From: Arthrinium phaeospermum
Lineage: Eukaryota; Ascomycota; Sordariomycetes; Amphisphaeriales; Apiosporaceae
Length of the DNA: 64,000 nt
Direction: 5' to 3'
Assembly (NCBI GenBank): GCA_006503535.1
Contig: QYRS01000005.1
Location: 3,286,001 to 3,350,000, forward strand
Positions 11,289 through 20,455 of the stretch are shown here, in pieces. A program made the position numbers and the translations under genes. How positions within the stretch are numbered: position 1 is the first letter of the stretch; every line of letters starts with the position of its first letter. The notes beneath the pieces were generated by a model, which saw only the letters and a program-made list of their open reading frames with translations, was not told the origin of the DNA and made no database searches.

Positions 11289-13414
11289 TCAGGCCCCCCA
11301 GTTGGATAAATAGAGAGCAACGCGCTAGATGATAGACTGGGTGCGGCATGGAAATAATTTTGGGGATGGGAATAAAGAAGTCTAATGAGTGGACGTTTTA
11401 GAGTTAAAAGAATCTTGGGACGAATTATCCCCCAATTGGCCATTACCATTGGCAAAATGATATTCTGTTCAATACGCGGCAAAACGGGTCGAGTCAGTAT
11501 CGTTTCTTGATAAGATATTTCTCAGCATGACACCGGTGGTAATCAAGTCCTAATATTACTCGGGGCCCTCTCTCGTAAGACGTCAAGAGACGCCAACGGC
11601 GAGCATGGGCCTTCACCGCTTGCGACAGGTGATCCTTGCCCTGGGCGACTGTCGTCTCAGCGAAGTGCCCAATAACACCCATAACACACCCATTAATAGC
11701 AGCACTCTTGCCGTGGAATGGGCCGACAACCGGTCGCAATCAACATTAGAGTTTCCGACTGAGCTGGCACCGGCTGGTGGTTCCGGATCCGAACTGGGAT
11801 CTCTGGGAGCGGGTACTACCTACTTGTACGTGCAGACGTGGTCGGTGCAGTGAGGAAATGACATGATCCTGCCTCCCTGTTTGGAATTGCCCGAACGGAT
11901 GCTCCATCGCGGCCATTGGTCATGGATGACAAACTCGACTCCCGGCCTTCTGTCCCGGCTCCCCCCCAAGTCCCTCCTGGCCCAACAGAAGACTCGGAAG
12001 ACCGCCAACAGCCTGCCACAGAGGCGTAATTGGCCGTGTTTCGCGGGTTTTGGTTGGTCACGGGTCGAGCCACTGATGCGCCGAGATGGACCCAGATCTG
12101 CACACGTCCCCAGCAGGGCCGTTGGTCGGTGGCCAGTGTTCTAGCCAGTGGCCACCACTTGCAAGGAGGTAAGTTGTTGCACTCCAGAACAGAGGAGCCG
12201 CACAGGGCACGCACGTATGTATGATGATGCTGCCGCTGCCCACGGTTGATTACTGGGTTGATGGCCGGCAGTCGGGGATTTCTAGGTAGGGACCGCTTCA
12301 GTGGCCACGGGCTGAAATTAGGGCCCTAATTTAGGGGACTTTCCTCGAAACCCCATTCCAGTATTCCTCCGTTCAACTCCCCTGCAAACCCCACTGTCCG
12401 CTACACAACTCACGGCCTAGCAAAATGTAGCGTCCCGAAACTGCCGAAACAAAATGACTGCCGGCAGAGAGATTGCCTGAGGGGACCTCTTTTGATGATG
12501 AAGAAAAATCTTTGATGAAGGAAAAAAGACAAAAACAAACTGTAATTAATTTGTATACGGATCCGTAATAGTATACTGTGTTCAATAGACCCCCATTCGA
12601 TTCATTGCAACAGAAGATTGGTTAGGGGCACAGCAGATTTGTTCCATTCAGTTGGTAGATTATGGTGGTGCTGCTTTTGGCCCAGCCCAGTCATGTTGTA
12701 TGCCAAGTGCCCCCGCCATCGTGTACGGGGCAAGCACAGCAGCCACAGCGTTACATGGCGAAATGTGATTCCACGCCTACAACAAGGCTTAAAAGAGCAA
12801 ACCTCCTGAGCAAACAGCGGCGTATCAGGTATCCGTAGTAGTAGAGTTGTACGTCACGACCGTCGCAGCCGTCCGACGTAGAGCTAGGTAGACGTTGGAT
12901 GGATGGATGGAGGATTGATTTACGCAGTTGCCTGCCCCTTCGGGCGCGTTCGGCCGGGGTTGTATCATCCAAGATCAGGGGCGGCGGGCAGCGGGCGGCT
13001 CATCCCAAATGGCGAACCGCTCCAGTCAGTCAGCAATCAGTTTCTCGCCCGTGCAGGCCACTACCGGGGAAAGGATAGCCGGTTCGCCAGCTCATATTAC
13101 ACCCAAGCTGCCAAGCACCAAGGTGTCGTATTTGGACAAACAACCCGACCCATGGGTCGGTCCCCTCTCTCTCTCTCTTTCATAATCCATCATCCCTTAC
13201 TTACCGCGACTCACCTTTTGCCTGCTTCTGGCATGCCCGCCCGCGCCTGCACCAATGACCGTTGGGCCCCATACCCGGCTGCATGGTACTGGAGAACGTG
13301 CGCGCGCGCGTCTCCATCAACCGGCGTCGGATCTTATGTACATCACAGACAGGAAACATGGAGACGAGGACCCAGACACGGTCGAGCGTGAGAGGAGTCG
13401 AAGGAGGATCAGAA

Positions 13415-13435
13415 GGGGGGGGGGGGGGGGGGGGG
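13415..13435. repeat. 21-base poly-G tract
   Basis: Uninterrupted run of G flanked by purine-rich sequence (AGAA before, AAGAGAGGGGAGAGG after). Such tracts can form G-quadruplexes and are also prone to length error in assemblies. Confidence 0.9.
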
Positions 13436-13983
13436 AAGAGAGGGGAGAGGTAGGGCCATCCCGGGAAATATCTGCACGCTTCACTTTCGAATTTTCGGGG
13501 TTTCACCTCGGTGATCTTCATTACTTGTCCTGAGGGTTGGCTGTTTCGACCATCTCATGTCAGGTGTTCTCTATCCGTTCTTCCTGTTCTACAGATACTT
13601 CTACCGGATATATAGTATTAGACTTTTATTTCTTCCTATCTCTCCTTATCCGTTTTCGTCGGATCTTTTGTCACACTCTATTTTCCCCATTCGGCACTTG
13701 ACTTTAAGTAGATAGGTGAGACACAGACAGGACTCGCTACTTTTTTGCTTTGCTCTGCTTTTGCTGCTTTGGCTGCCGCCGCACCCTCTTGATTACCTCA
13801 TGATTCCGTCATCCAGACGCTCCACGACGACCACGACCACGACAATTGAGCCGCCACGGGAATACCAGCGGCCCTCTGTCTTTGCGCCATACCGACGACG
13901 CGACACCAGATAAAAACGACGATAAAAATAAAAGGTCCCCACCTCAAACGGGAAGGGAAGGGAAGGACACTTCACGTCACATT

Positions 13984-14042
13984 ACACGCACATACACACC
14001 CACACGCACACACATATATATACCCACACCCACACACACAAC
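13984..14042. repeat. CA-rich microsatellite in leader
   Basis: CA dinucleotides interrupted by TATATATA, ending immediately at the ATG of the acetyltransferase gene (14043). It would lie in the 5' untranslated leader. Confidence 0.85.
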
Positions 14043-14876
14043 ATGCCGATCAAGTTCGCCCTGGACAACGACGAGTTCGCGGGCCGGAGCATGATGCCCT
14101 GGTTCAGCTACAAAGTCAGCATGCCGGTGCGGCCGATGCCGGGCCTGGAGGCGCGCGCGCCCGTGCGGACGAAGCGGCTGGTGCTGCGGCCCTTTGCGGA
14201 ATCGGACCTCGAGGCCTTCCACGAGCTGCGGTCGCGGGAGGAGACGCAGGTCGGGTCCATGACGCGGGGGCGGGCGGCGCGCGACCTCGACGAGTCGCGG
14301 CGGCAGCTGGCGCAGCTGCTTGAGGAGGACGGGCAGATGCACTGGTACTTTGGCGCCTTTACGCAGGCCGATGACGAGTTGGTCGGCGAGGTCGGCCTGC
14401 CGGACTGCGTCACCATGGCGCGGTCGGGCTGGCCCGAGGCCGAGGTGCTGGTCAAGAAGGAGTACTGGCGCCAGGGCTACGGCACGGAAATGCTCCAGGG
14501 GTGGCTGGGGTCGTGGTGGGCGCTGCCGCGCGAGATCCGGCGGCACCAGCTCTTCCCCCTCGCGACGGGCTGGCAGGAGCCCGGGGCGGAGCTCAGCGAC
14601 GGCGTCGGCTTCGGCTGGGAGGAGTCCAACGCCGCGGCCGCGGCCTTCTTCCCCAAGGTGCTCAGCGCCGACGGCGGCGTCTTCGCCGAGGGCTTCTTCG
14701 AGGAGTTTGACCAGCGCGACGGGCGCGAGCCGCAGCTTCTCCGGTGGAATGGCATCATCCAGAATAACCCCAACGGGTTGGAGACGTACAGGCGGGCCGA
14801 GGAGGACATGCCGGACGACGGGCAATCAGAAGCTGGGATGAGCATGACGAGCGGGAGGAGCGGGATGAGCGGGTGA
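14043..14876 (+). CDS. GNAT-family N-acetyltransferase (RimJ/RimL type)
   Basis: Single-exon gene, 277 residues. The fold begins with VRTKRLVLRPFAESDLEAF, the usual first strand and helix of Acetyltransf_3 proteins. The acetyl-CoA site is seen as VLVKKEYWRQGYGTEMLQG, with RQGYGT matching the Q/RxxGxG/A pyrophosphate loop. An acidic, variable insert and a C-terminal tail rich in Ser, Gly and Met follow. These enzymes transfer acetyl from acetyl-CoA to an amine on a small molecule or protein N-terminus; the acceptor here is unknown. The CA-repeat leader ends at the start codon, and no better upstream ATG is in frame. Confidence 0.85.
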   Translation: MPIKFALDNDEFAGRSMMPWFSYKVSMPVRPMPGLEARAPVRTKRLVLRPFAESDLEAFHELRSREETQVGSMTRGRAARDLDESRRQLAQLLEEDGQMHWYFGAFTQADDELVGEVGLPDCVTMARSGWPEAEVLVKKEYWRQGYGTEMLQGWLGSWWALPREIRRHQLFPLATGWQEPGAELSDGVGFGWEESNAAAAAFFPKVLSADGGVFAEGFFEEFDQRDGREPQLLRWNGIIQNNPNGLETYRRAEEDMPDDGQSEAGMSMTSGRSGMSG

Positions 14877-15703
14877 AAAGGAATGCCCATTGGGTTGTGC
14901 AAGGCAGTGAAAATCGATGAAAGTGCGTCTCTCGCAAACACCTGGGAGGTCCGGGTGCACATTTAGTCGTGCCAAGGGAAGGGGATGGCATAATATTTAA
15001 TAGGGGATATGAGTTGAAGAAGTGGTCGAAGCAGCTTGGCCCTGGATGCATGATGCTGCCGCTGGGAGTCCTATCTCCCCTCAAGGCGATGATGCATTGA
15101 GCAAGCCCTTCCAGGACTTATTAGTCGCTGGGACGGCGACCTGATCTGACGCCGAATCAGAGCAAAGGCCGTAGATGCCGACTATTGCAGTCACTGCCCG
15201 AATGTACAACAAAATCCGCCAGTTAGCTTCAGCTAAAAATGCAATGGGATACTGGTCGCTACCACCTGTTGGTTTCCTCGACGTGAGCCCCTTCGACGAT
15301 CCTCTCCACCTGCCTTGTCCGTTCAGCAAGCACCATCAGCTCCTGATGGCCTTAGCTCTTTCGGGAGACCGAAACTAGCGATTCCTAGGGCCTCCCTGCA
15401 TGCGCGCGCCAAGGTCGCACCACCTCATGCAGGATGCGAGCCGCCCCCAAGTGGGAAACCGCATCCTGGTCAGACACCCACTGCGGGGACCGGGACGCCG
15501 GAATGCATCCAAACCCCGTGGGGTAAGAGGGATTGGGGATGGTCCCCTGAGAGGTCGCTACCCCCTCCCCCACAATCCGGTCTGTGTAACGAGTATAACA
15601 CTGGCATAAGACAGACATATCGGCCGAGCCTAATGGAGCTACGTTCGAGCATAGACGAGCCAGCAGATACCCACACCTACAGTAATATACGCAAGTCACC
15701 GCC
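14877..15703. other. Spacer between acetyltransferase and SnoaL-like gene
   Basis: About 0.8 kb. No supported gene; includes the 3' region of one gene and the promoter of the next. Confidence 0.45.
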
Positions 15704-16800
15704 ATGTCCGACCAGATAGCTCAGCTAGAGGCGCGCGTAGTAGCCGCCGAGCGGTTGGCCCAACGGGTGAGTGCTTCCTCCTCAAACCGCCCCCTTGCCC
15801 TACCAGCCACTGGAGCAGCCTGAAGGGTGATAGTAAATTGTTCATCCCATGCTTAACTGTGACTATTTTCAACAGGCCTACGACCGCGGCGCCGTCGAGA
15901 ACGTCTTCAGCCGGTACATGCACCTCCACAACGTCTTCCTCGACGAGCAGATCAAGCCGCTGTGGGTAGCGCGCGGCACGCCCGGGATCCGGGCCCAGTA
16001 CACCAACGTCGGCGTCTACACCGACTACGACTCCGTCATGGCGTACCACACGGGGCGGCCCGCGCCCAAGGGCAAGCTGATCCTGCACCAGACCACGACG
16101 CCGGCCATCGAGGTGGCCGGGGACGGCGAGACCGCCAAGGGGTTCTGGCTCATGGCCGGGCTCGAGTCGGGCGTGACGGAGCCGGAGAACGTGGGGGCGA
16201 TGCCGGAGTGTCTGTACGAGCCGGTCGAAAAGAATGTGCAGGGGAAGCGGGTGTAAGTCAAAGCCTGTCTAGCTCTTTCTTTTCATTTGACATACTGCCA
16301 GAAAGAGGATTGACAGTGGGGTATAGATGGGCCCACTGGGTGTGGTGCCAATATGCGCTCGACTTCCTCAAGCAGGACGGCGAGTGGAAGATCTGGCACT
16401 TCCGGTGTCTCGAGGTCTCCCGCGCCCCCTTCAGCGAGAACTGGATCACCTTTGCCGACAAGAACCAAATCGCTTTCGAAAAGGTATGTTCTCGCCCGAC
16501 ACCCTCAGTTTGGGGATAAAGCGGAATACACTCGCTGACGAGCCATGCTTTCCAAGGATCTGGCCTACTTTGGCAACGACGGCCAGGCCGTTTTCATGCC
16601 CAAGCCGGACGAGCCGGCTACCAAGGTTAGTGGCGTGCTACTTCTTCATTTCCCATTAGGGCACATCGAAGGCTTAGCGGCTTGACTAACAATCCACTCA
16701 CAATCAGAAAGCTGACATCTACGGCCCGAACCGTGTTCGCAAGCTTGATGTGCCTCTTCCGGTCCCGTACAAGACGTTCAGTGAGACTGATGAATACTGA
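15704..16800 (+). CDS. SnoaL-like domain protein
   Basis: Five exons joined in frame: 15704-15766, 15876-16252, 16327-16483, 16557-16625 and 16708-16800, giving 252 residues. It starts MSDQIAQLEARV, a short helix, and continues with a SnoaL-like (NTF2-fold) core: VENVFSRYMHLHN near the beginning, KLILHQTTTPAIEVAGDGETAKGFW as the central strands, and WAHWVWCQYALDFLKQDGEWKIWH as the closing strands. Proteins of this fold include polyketide cyclases, dehydratases and isomerases, often beside secondary-metabolism genes, but many fungal members are uncharacterised. No such cluster is visible around it. Every exon junction has GT-AG sites and correct phase, so the model is firm; the reaction is not known. 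Confidence 0.88.
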
Positions 16801-17042
16801 GTATGATGAATTGCATATAATCACGAGGATGGGCGAAGGGCTGAATAATATAAACTAATTCACCGCAATTCGCTCAGGAGGATGTTGGTTCGCCGTCAAC
16901 ATAGCCCACTTGACGACATTTGCACAGCAGCCGCAAGTTATCAGGACAGATCCGTATTGGCACATGAAGGTGTATATAGATAACAATAGCCATGGACCAC
17001 TTGAATTTTATTTCGCTTCACTTTTACAGAATGACACTGGCC

Positions 17043-18062
17043 TTAGCCCAGCAACGACTTCCTCACAAACTCCACCTCCTCCGCCGTGCCGCACACGAGC
17101 CCCGCCCGCTCGTCCGTGTCCTTCGACGGGTGCTCCAGGATGTCGTCGCCGGTCGCGGGGTCGATGGCCTTGCCGCCGGCGCACTCCACAATCAGTGCGA
17201 GCGGGAACAGCTCGTAGAGCCGGCGCAGCTTGGCCTTGCTGGCGCCCGTCACGGGCGACACGTAGACGCCGTGGCCCTTGACCAGGGCGTGCACCACGTC
17301 CGGCACCAGCCCCCCGCTGTACCGCAGCGTGTACTTGTTTTGGACGTAGTGCGTCACGAGGCGCATGTAGTTGTCGTCCTCGGCCGCGGCGCGCAGGTTG
17401 GCGGGCGCGAAGTAGCGCGTCTTGAAGGGGGCGGCGGCGAACTTGACGTCCGGGCGCACCACCACCGAGTCGTCGGCGCCCTGCTCACCCACCGCGACCT
17501 CGAAGCACAGAGGGGGCGAGGCACTGCCGGGGAGGCGCAGGGCGACGACGGCGGTGGTGCGGGGCCCGTAGACGCCGAGGACGGCGGCGACCTGGCGGGC
17601 CTTGGGGCTCTGGCGCAGGGCCGAGGCGCCGCGCCAGACGCCGAGTATGGTGCCGACGGACCAGTTGGGCGCGATGATGGAGCTGCCGTCGAGGGGGTCG
17701 AACGCGACCGAGTAGATCTCCCCGGCGCCGTCGTCTTCAGCGTTCGCCGGGGGCCACTCAGGACTGCAACCCGTCGGCTTCTCGACGGGGTCCTCCTCGC
17801 TGCTGGCCGTCACGACGGCGGAGCAGCTGTCCAGCGCCTTGCGCACGGCCTCCTCGCTCGAGACGTCGACGTTGAGCTGGTCGTCGCCGAAGGCGTTGGC
17901 GGTGCCGACGGCCGACACGGCCGACGAGGCCCGCAGGACGCGCGAGATGTCGGCGACGGCGTCCACCAGGGCCGGCAGGACGTAGGTGCAGAGCTGTTTG
18001 TGGGAGCCGTCCGCGGGGACCTGCTGCTCCAGGAAGTCGAGCAGTTTGGTAGTCGAGCTCAT
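17043..18062 (-). CDS. Sedoheptulose-1,7-bisphosphatase-type sugar bisphosphatase
   Basis: Single-exon gene, 339 residues, of the FBPase/SBPase family. The metal and phosphate site FDPLDGSSI is intact, with the upstream SSEEDP acidic loop. Several segments match the plant Calvin-cycle SBPase pattern rather than gluconeogenic FBPase: GTANAFGDDQLNVDV, VAAVLGVYGPRTT, VQNKYTLRYSGGLVPDV and ASKAKLRRLYELFPLAL. The expected reaction is removal of the C1 phosphate from sedoheptulose-1,7-bisphosphate (possibly also fructose-1,6-bisphosphate), feeding the pentose phosphate pathway. No organelle targeting signal is obvious, so the enzyme is probably cytosolic. The start MSSTTKLLDFL at 18062 fits the usual N-terminus. 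Substrate specificity is inferred, not shown. Confidence 0.88.
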   Translation of the reverse strand: MSSTTKLLDFLEQQVPADGSHKQLCTYVLPALVDAVADISRVLRASSAVSAVGTANAFGDDQLNVDVSSEEAVRKALDSCSAVVTASSEEDPVEKPTGCSPEWPPANAEDDGAGEIYSVAFDPLDGSSIIAPNWSVGTILGVWRGASALRQSPKARQVAAVLGVYGPRTTAVVALRLPGSASPPLCFEVAVGEQGADDSVVVRPDVKFAAAPFKTRYFAPANLRAAAEDDNYMRLVTHYVQNKYTLRYSGGLVPDVVHALVKGHGVYVSPVTGASKAKLRRLYELFPLALIVECAGGKAIDPATGDDILEHPSKDTDERAGLVCGTAEEVEFVRKSLLG

Positions 18063-18878
18063 TTTCCCGGTGGTGGTTTCTAAGTGGGGTGAGGGGTTCC
18101 GAGTTAAACTTGTGAGGGAGCTGTTGTTATCCGTTCGACGACCAGCGAGCGATTGGGATGCGATTATATCGAACCGTTATTCTTGAGTAATCGAATGATT
18201 GGAGAAATATAATATTACTTGTTGGCTATGGGACGATCTCAGAAGATGTGCATGAGAAGGTTTTCGGAGGATCTGGCGCGGCCAACTCTCAAAGGACAGC
18301 ACTCCACCAACGACGTCAACTCCAAACGCGTGGGTCTCGACGGCTATCGCCGATAGACAAACTTACCAGCCACATCCATCTGTGGATCAATCCTCGCTCC
18401 CAAACGTGTGCATTGGTTGCAGTTTGATGCGAAACACTTCAAGGGGCCATGATGGCGATAATTGACTGTCTTGAAGAAGGGGGAGACGAGAAGCGATGCC
18501 CATGATGTATCGGACAGCCAAGATTGGGTGAAGACAAAAGGCAGCGCTAGCAGCTAGAGCAGAATGCCCCTCGTTTTCTTTTGCCCTTCCCGCACGCCAA
18601 TCCGGGTGGTCTACCGTAATCCAGGGGAAATCACAGCATGAGAGGAAACAGCGATTGAACGTTTACCTTCTACCAGACCGCGATATAGACAGAAAGCGAA
18701 TCTCTTGGACGGAATAGAATGACTATTAATTGTCGGTGCATCATAAATTCAATTGATATTATTATAAAGCGACATGGCTGCATCAAAGAACACTGTTGCG
18801 GTAGACTCAGGGGTAAACCAATAGTACCCTACTTTGGGGTCAGTTGCATCCAACAAATCCCATACCCCCATCGCCAAA
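18063..18878. other. Spacer between bisphosphatase and SDR
   Basis: About 0.8 kb, moderately AT-rich from 18650. No supported gene. Confidence 0.45.
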
Positions 18879-19685
18879 CTACCAAGCCAGCTCCTCCCCC
18901 TTGTACGTCATAAACTTGCCCGACACCGTCTCCCGCGTCGCCCCGTCAATCACCTCGAGCATCCCCTTGACGCTCCCCTCGACCGTCACGGGCAGCTCCC
19001 CCTGGAACCCCCACTCGCTCGCCGCGTGCGCGCCCGCGCGCGTCTGCACCCAACCCGGGTGCAGCGCCACGGCCACGAGCCCGCCGGCCGCCGTGTTCTC
19101 GTTGTGCAGGGCGCGCGTGATCCAGTTGAGCGCCGCCTTGCTCGCCCCGTACGCGCCGCCCGGCGCCTCCTGTTCCGTGATGCACCCCACGCTCGAGCTG
19201 ACATTGACGACCTTGGGCGGGGCGCCCTTCCGGTCGGCGCGCACGGACGAGGTGGCCAGCATGCGCGGGCGCAGGGCCTGGAACAGCGCCAGGGGCGCGA
19301 CGGCGTTGGTCTCGAAGGCGGCGCGGAGGTCCTCGGGGCGGGCGTCGGCGATGGGCACCATGGGCGCCATGCGGCCCGCGTTGTTGATGAGGACGTCGAC
19401 GCAGTAGACGAGGGTGGGCGGGACGGCCTCAAGGACCTGCTCGGGGGTCGGGGCCGTCGACAGGTCGAGCACGACGACCTCGGCCGCGCTCTCCTCGGCC
19501 ACGGTGCTGGCGGTCGCGGGCTGTGCTAGTTCCTCCCGCAGGCCGGCGGCGGTCTCGTCGTCGCGGACGGTGGCGACGACGGTGGTCCGGGGGCGCGCCA
19601 GCAGGGCCTTGACGAGGCCGAGGCCGAGGCCCCTGTTTGCTCCCGTGACCAGGTAGACGGTGTTTGTCGGCGAAACAGAAGTCAT
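18879..19685 (-). CDS. Short-chain dehydrogenase/reductase (classical SDR)
   Basis: Single-exon gene of 268 residues. The Rossmann nucleotide site is TGANRGLG at about residue 14, the structural motif NNAG at about 102, a catalytic Ser in NVSSSVG and the YGASK pair (Tyr and Lys). The N-terminal glycine motif and the following VVATVRDDE suggest NADP(H) preference, by family habit. Similar fungal enzymes reduce carbonyl groups of small molecules, some in secondary metabolism, but no cluster partner is evident here. The C-terminus (GKFMTYKGEELAW) is typical of this subgroup, so the gene is complete. Confidence 0.88.
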   Translation of the reverse strand: MTSVSPTNTVYLVTGANRGLGLGLVKALLARPRTTVVATVRDDETAAGLREELAQPATASTVAEESAAEVVVLDLSTAPTPEQVLEAVPPTLVYCVDVLINNAGRMAPMVPIADARPEDLRAAFETNAVAPLALFQALRPRMLATSSVRADRKGAPPKVVNVSSSVGCITEQEAPGGAYGASKAALNWITRALHNENTAAGGLVAVALHPGWVQTRAGAHAASEWGFQGELPVTVEGSVKGMLEVIDGATRETVSGKFMTYKGEELAW

Positions 19686-20455
19686 CTTGTAATTGAGCTT
19701 TGGTCTAGGGAAACCAAGAAGGGGAGGGGGATTTCTAGCAAAATTTACAGAAATATTAAGTAAGATCAGGTGTAAGATAGAATACTTTCGGAAAGGGGTA
19801 TTTATACGCAGGAAATATTTATTGGTGGTGGGCCGGAATTTGTTCCGGGCGCTTCACCGTTGCAAAGAGAGCTGGGCTGACGGGATCGTTGGTGAGCCGT
19901 GATGCTACTGCTAATGGCTAATGCGGGGAACCCGAACTTTTTGGTCTTTGGAGCTTGGAGCCCATATCCGCTCTCATTTCCAAAGAAACCCCGGATCTGG
20001 CAACATGCGACATACTTCCAATCAATTTAGAATATTTTTGAAATCTTTATTGATTTCTCCTTTTCGCGTTCTTCCTGCGATTCCAATGTCACCAAATACA
20101 TTCATTCACGATAACACTTGGCCTCATCCAGGGGATGATGTCCTTTCGAGCCAAGAGCGGTTCACGCTAAATCCCAATGTGTGACGCACGTCAGATTGAA
20201 TTACTACCTTGTCAACCGTATTTACCCTAAAGGCTACGGCGTTATTGCGCATGCCCGCGACTTGGACACGGAAGAATAGTGCTTAGGTTAGGTTAGGTTG
20301 ACCCTCTCCCGACTACAAATAGGGGTCGCACTCTTTTCCCCAAGATGGCTACCGCCCGGGGGCTCAGCAGCCCTTTTGTTTACCAACTCGGACTGTTGGC
20401 CAACCGCTCAATGACAGAATTTCCGTTATCTTGTTGAGCTTTTTAGTTGAGCTTA
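19686..20455. other. AT-richer spacer with TTAGG triplet
   Basis: About 0.77 kb between the SDR start and the regulator stop. AT-rich from 19730 to 20110. A short TTAGGTTAGGTTAGGTT run lies at 20283-20299. No supported gene. Confidence 0.45.

Larger units (their letters stand above)
11289..14042. other. Long gene-poor spacer
   Basis: About 2.7 kb. Open frames are short and lack family features. It contains a 21-base G tract and, just before the next gene, a CA-rich microsatellite, which are listed separately. The last 500 bases are C/T-rich, consistent with a long leader for the acetyltransferase gene. Confidence 0.45.

Noticed and set aside
11820..12224. Two frames on opposite strands that both begin with a MAVFR-like peptide, suggesting an inverted repeat.
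   Set aside because: Both begin at TTG, and the DNA similarity does not extend beyond a few bases.
16992..18083. Open frame of 363 codons on the plus strand.
   Set aside because: It is antisense to the GC-rich SBPase-type gene and its composition (Gly, Arg, Val, His) is what a shadow frame gives.
20283..20299. Three TTAGG units, reminiscent of telomere repeats.
   Set aside because: Too short, and fungal telomeres are usually TTAGGG; probably a chance microsatellite.
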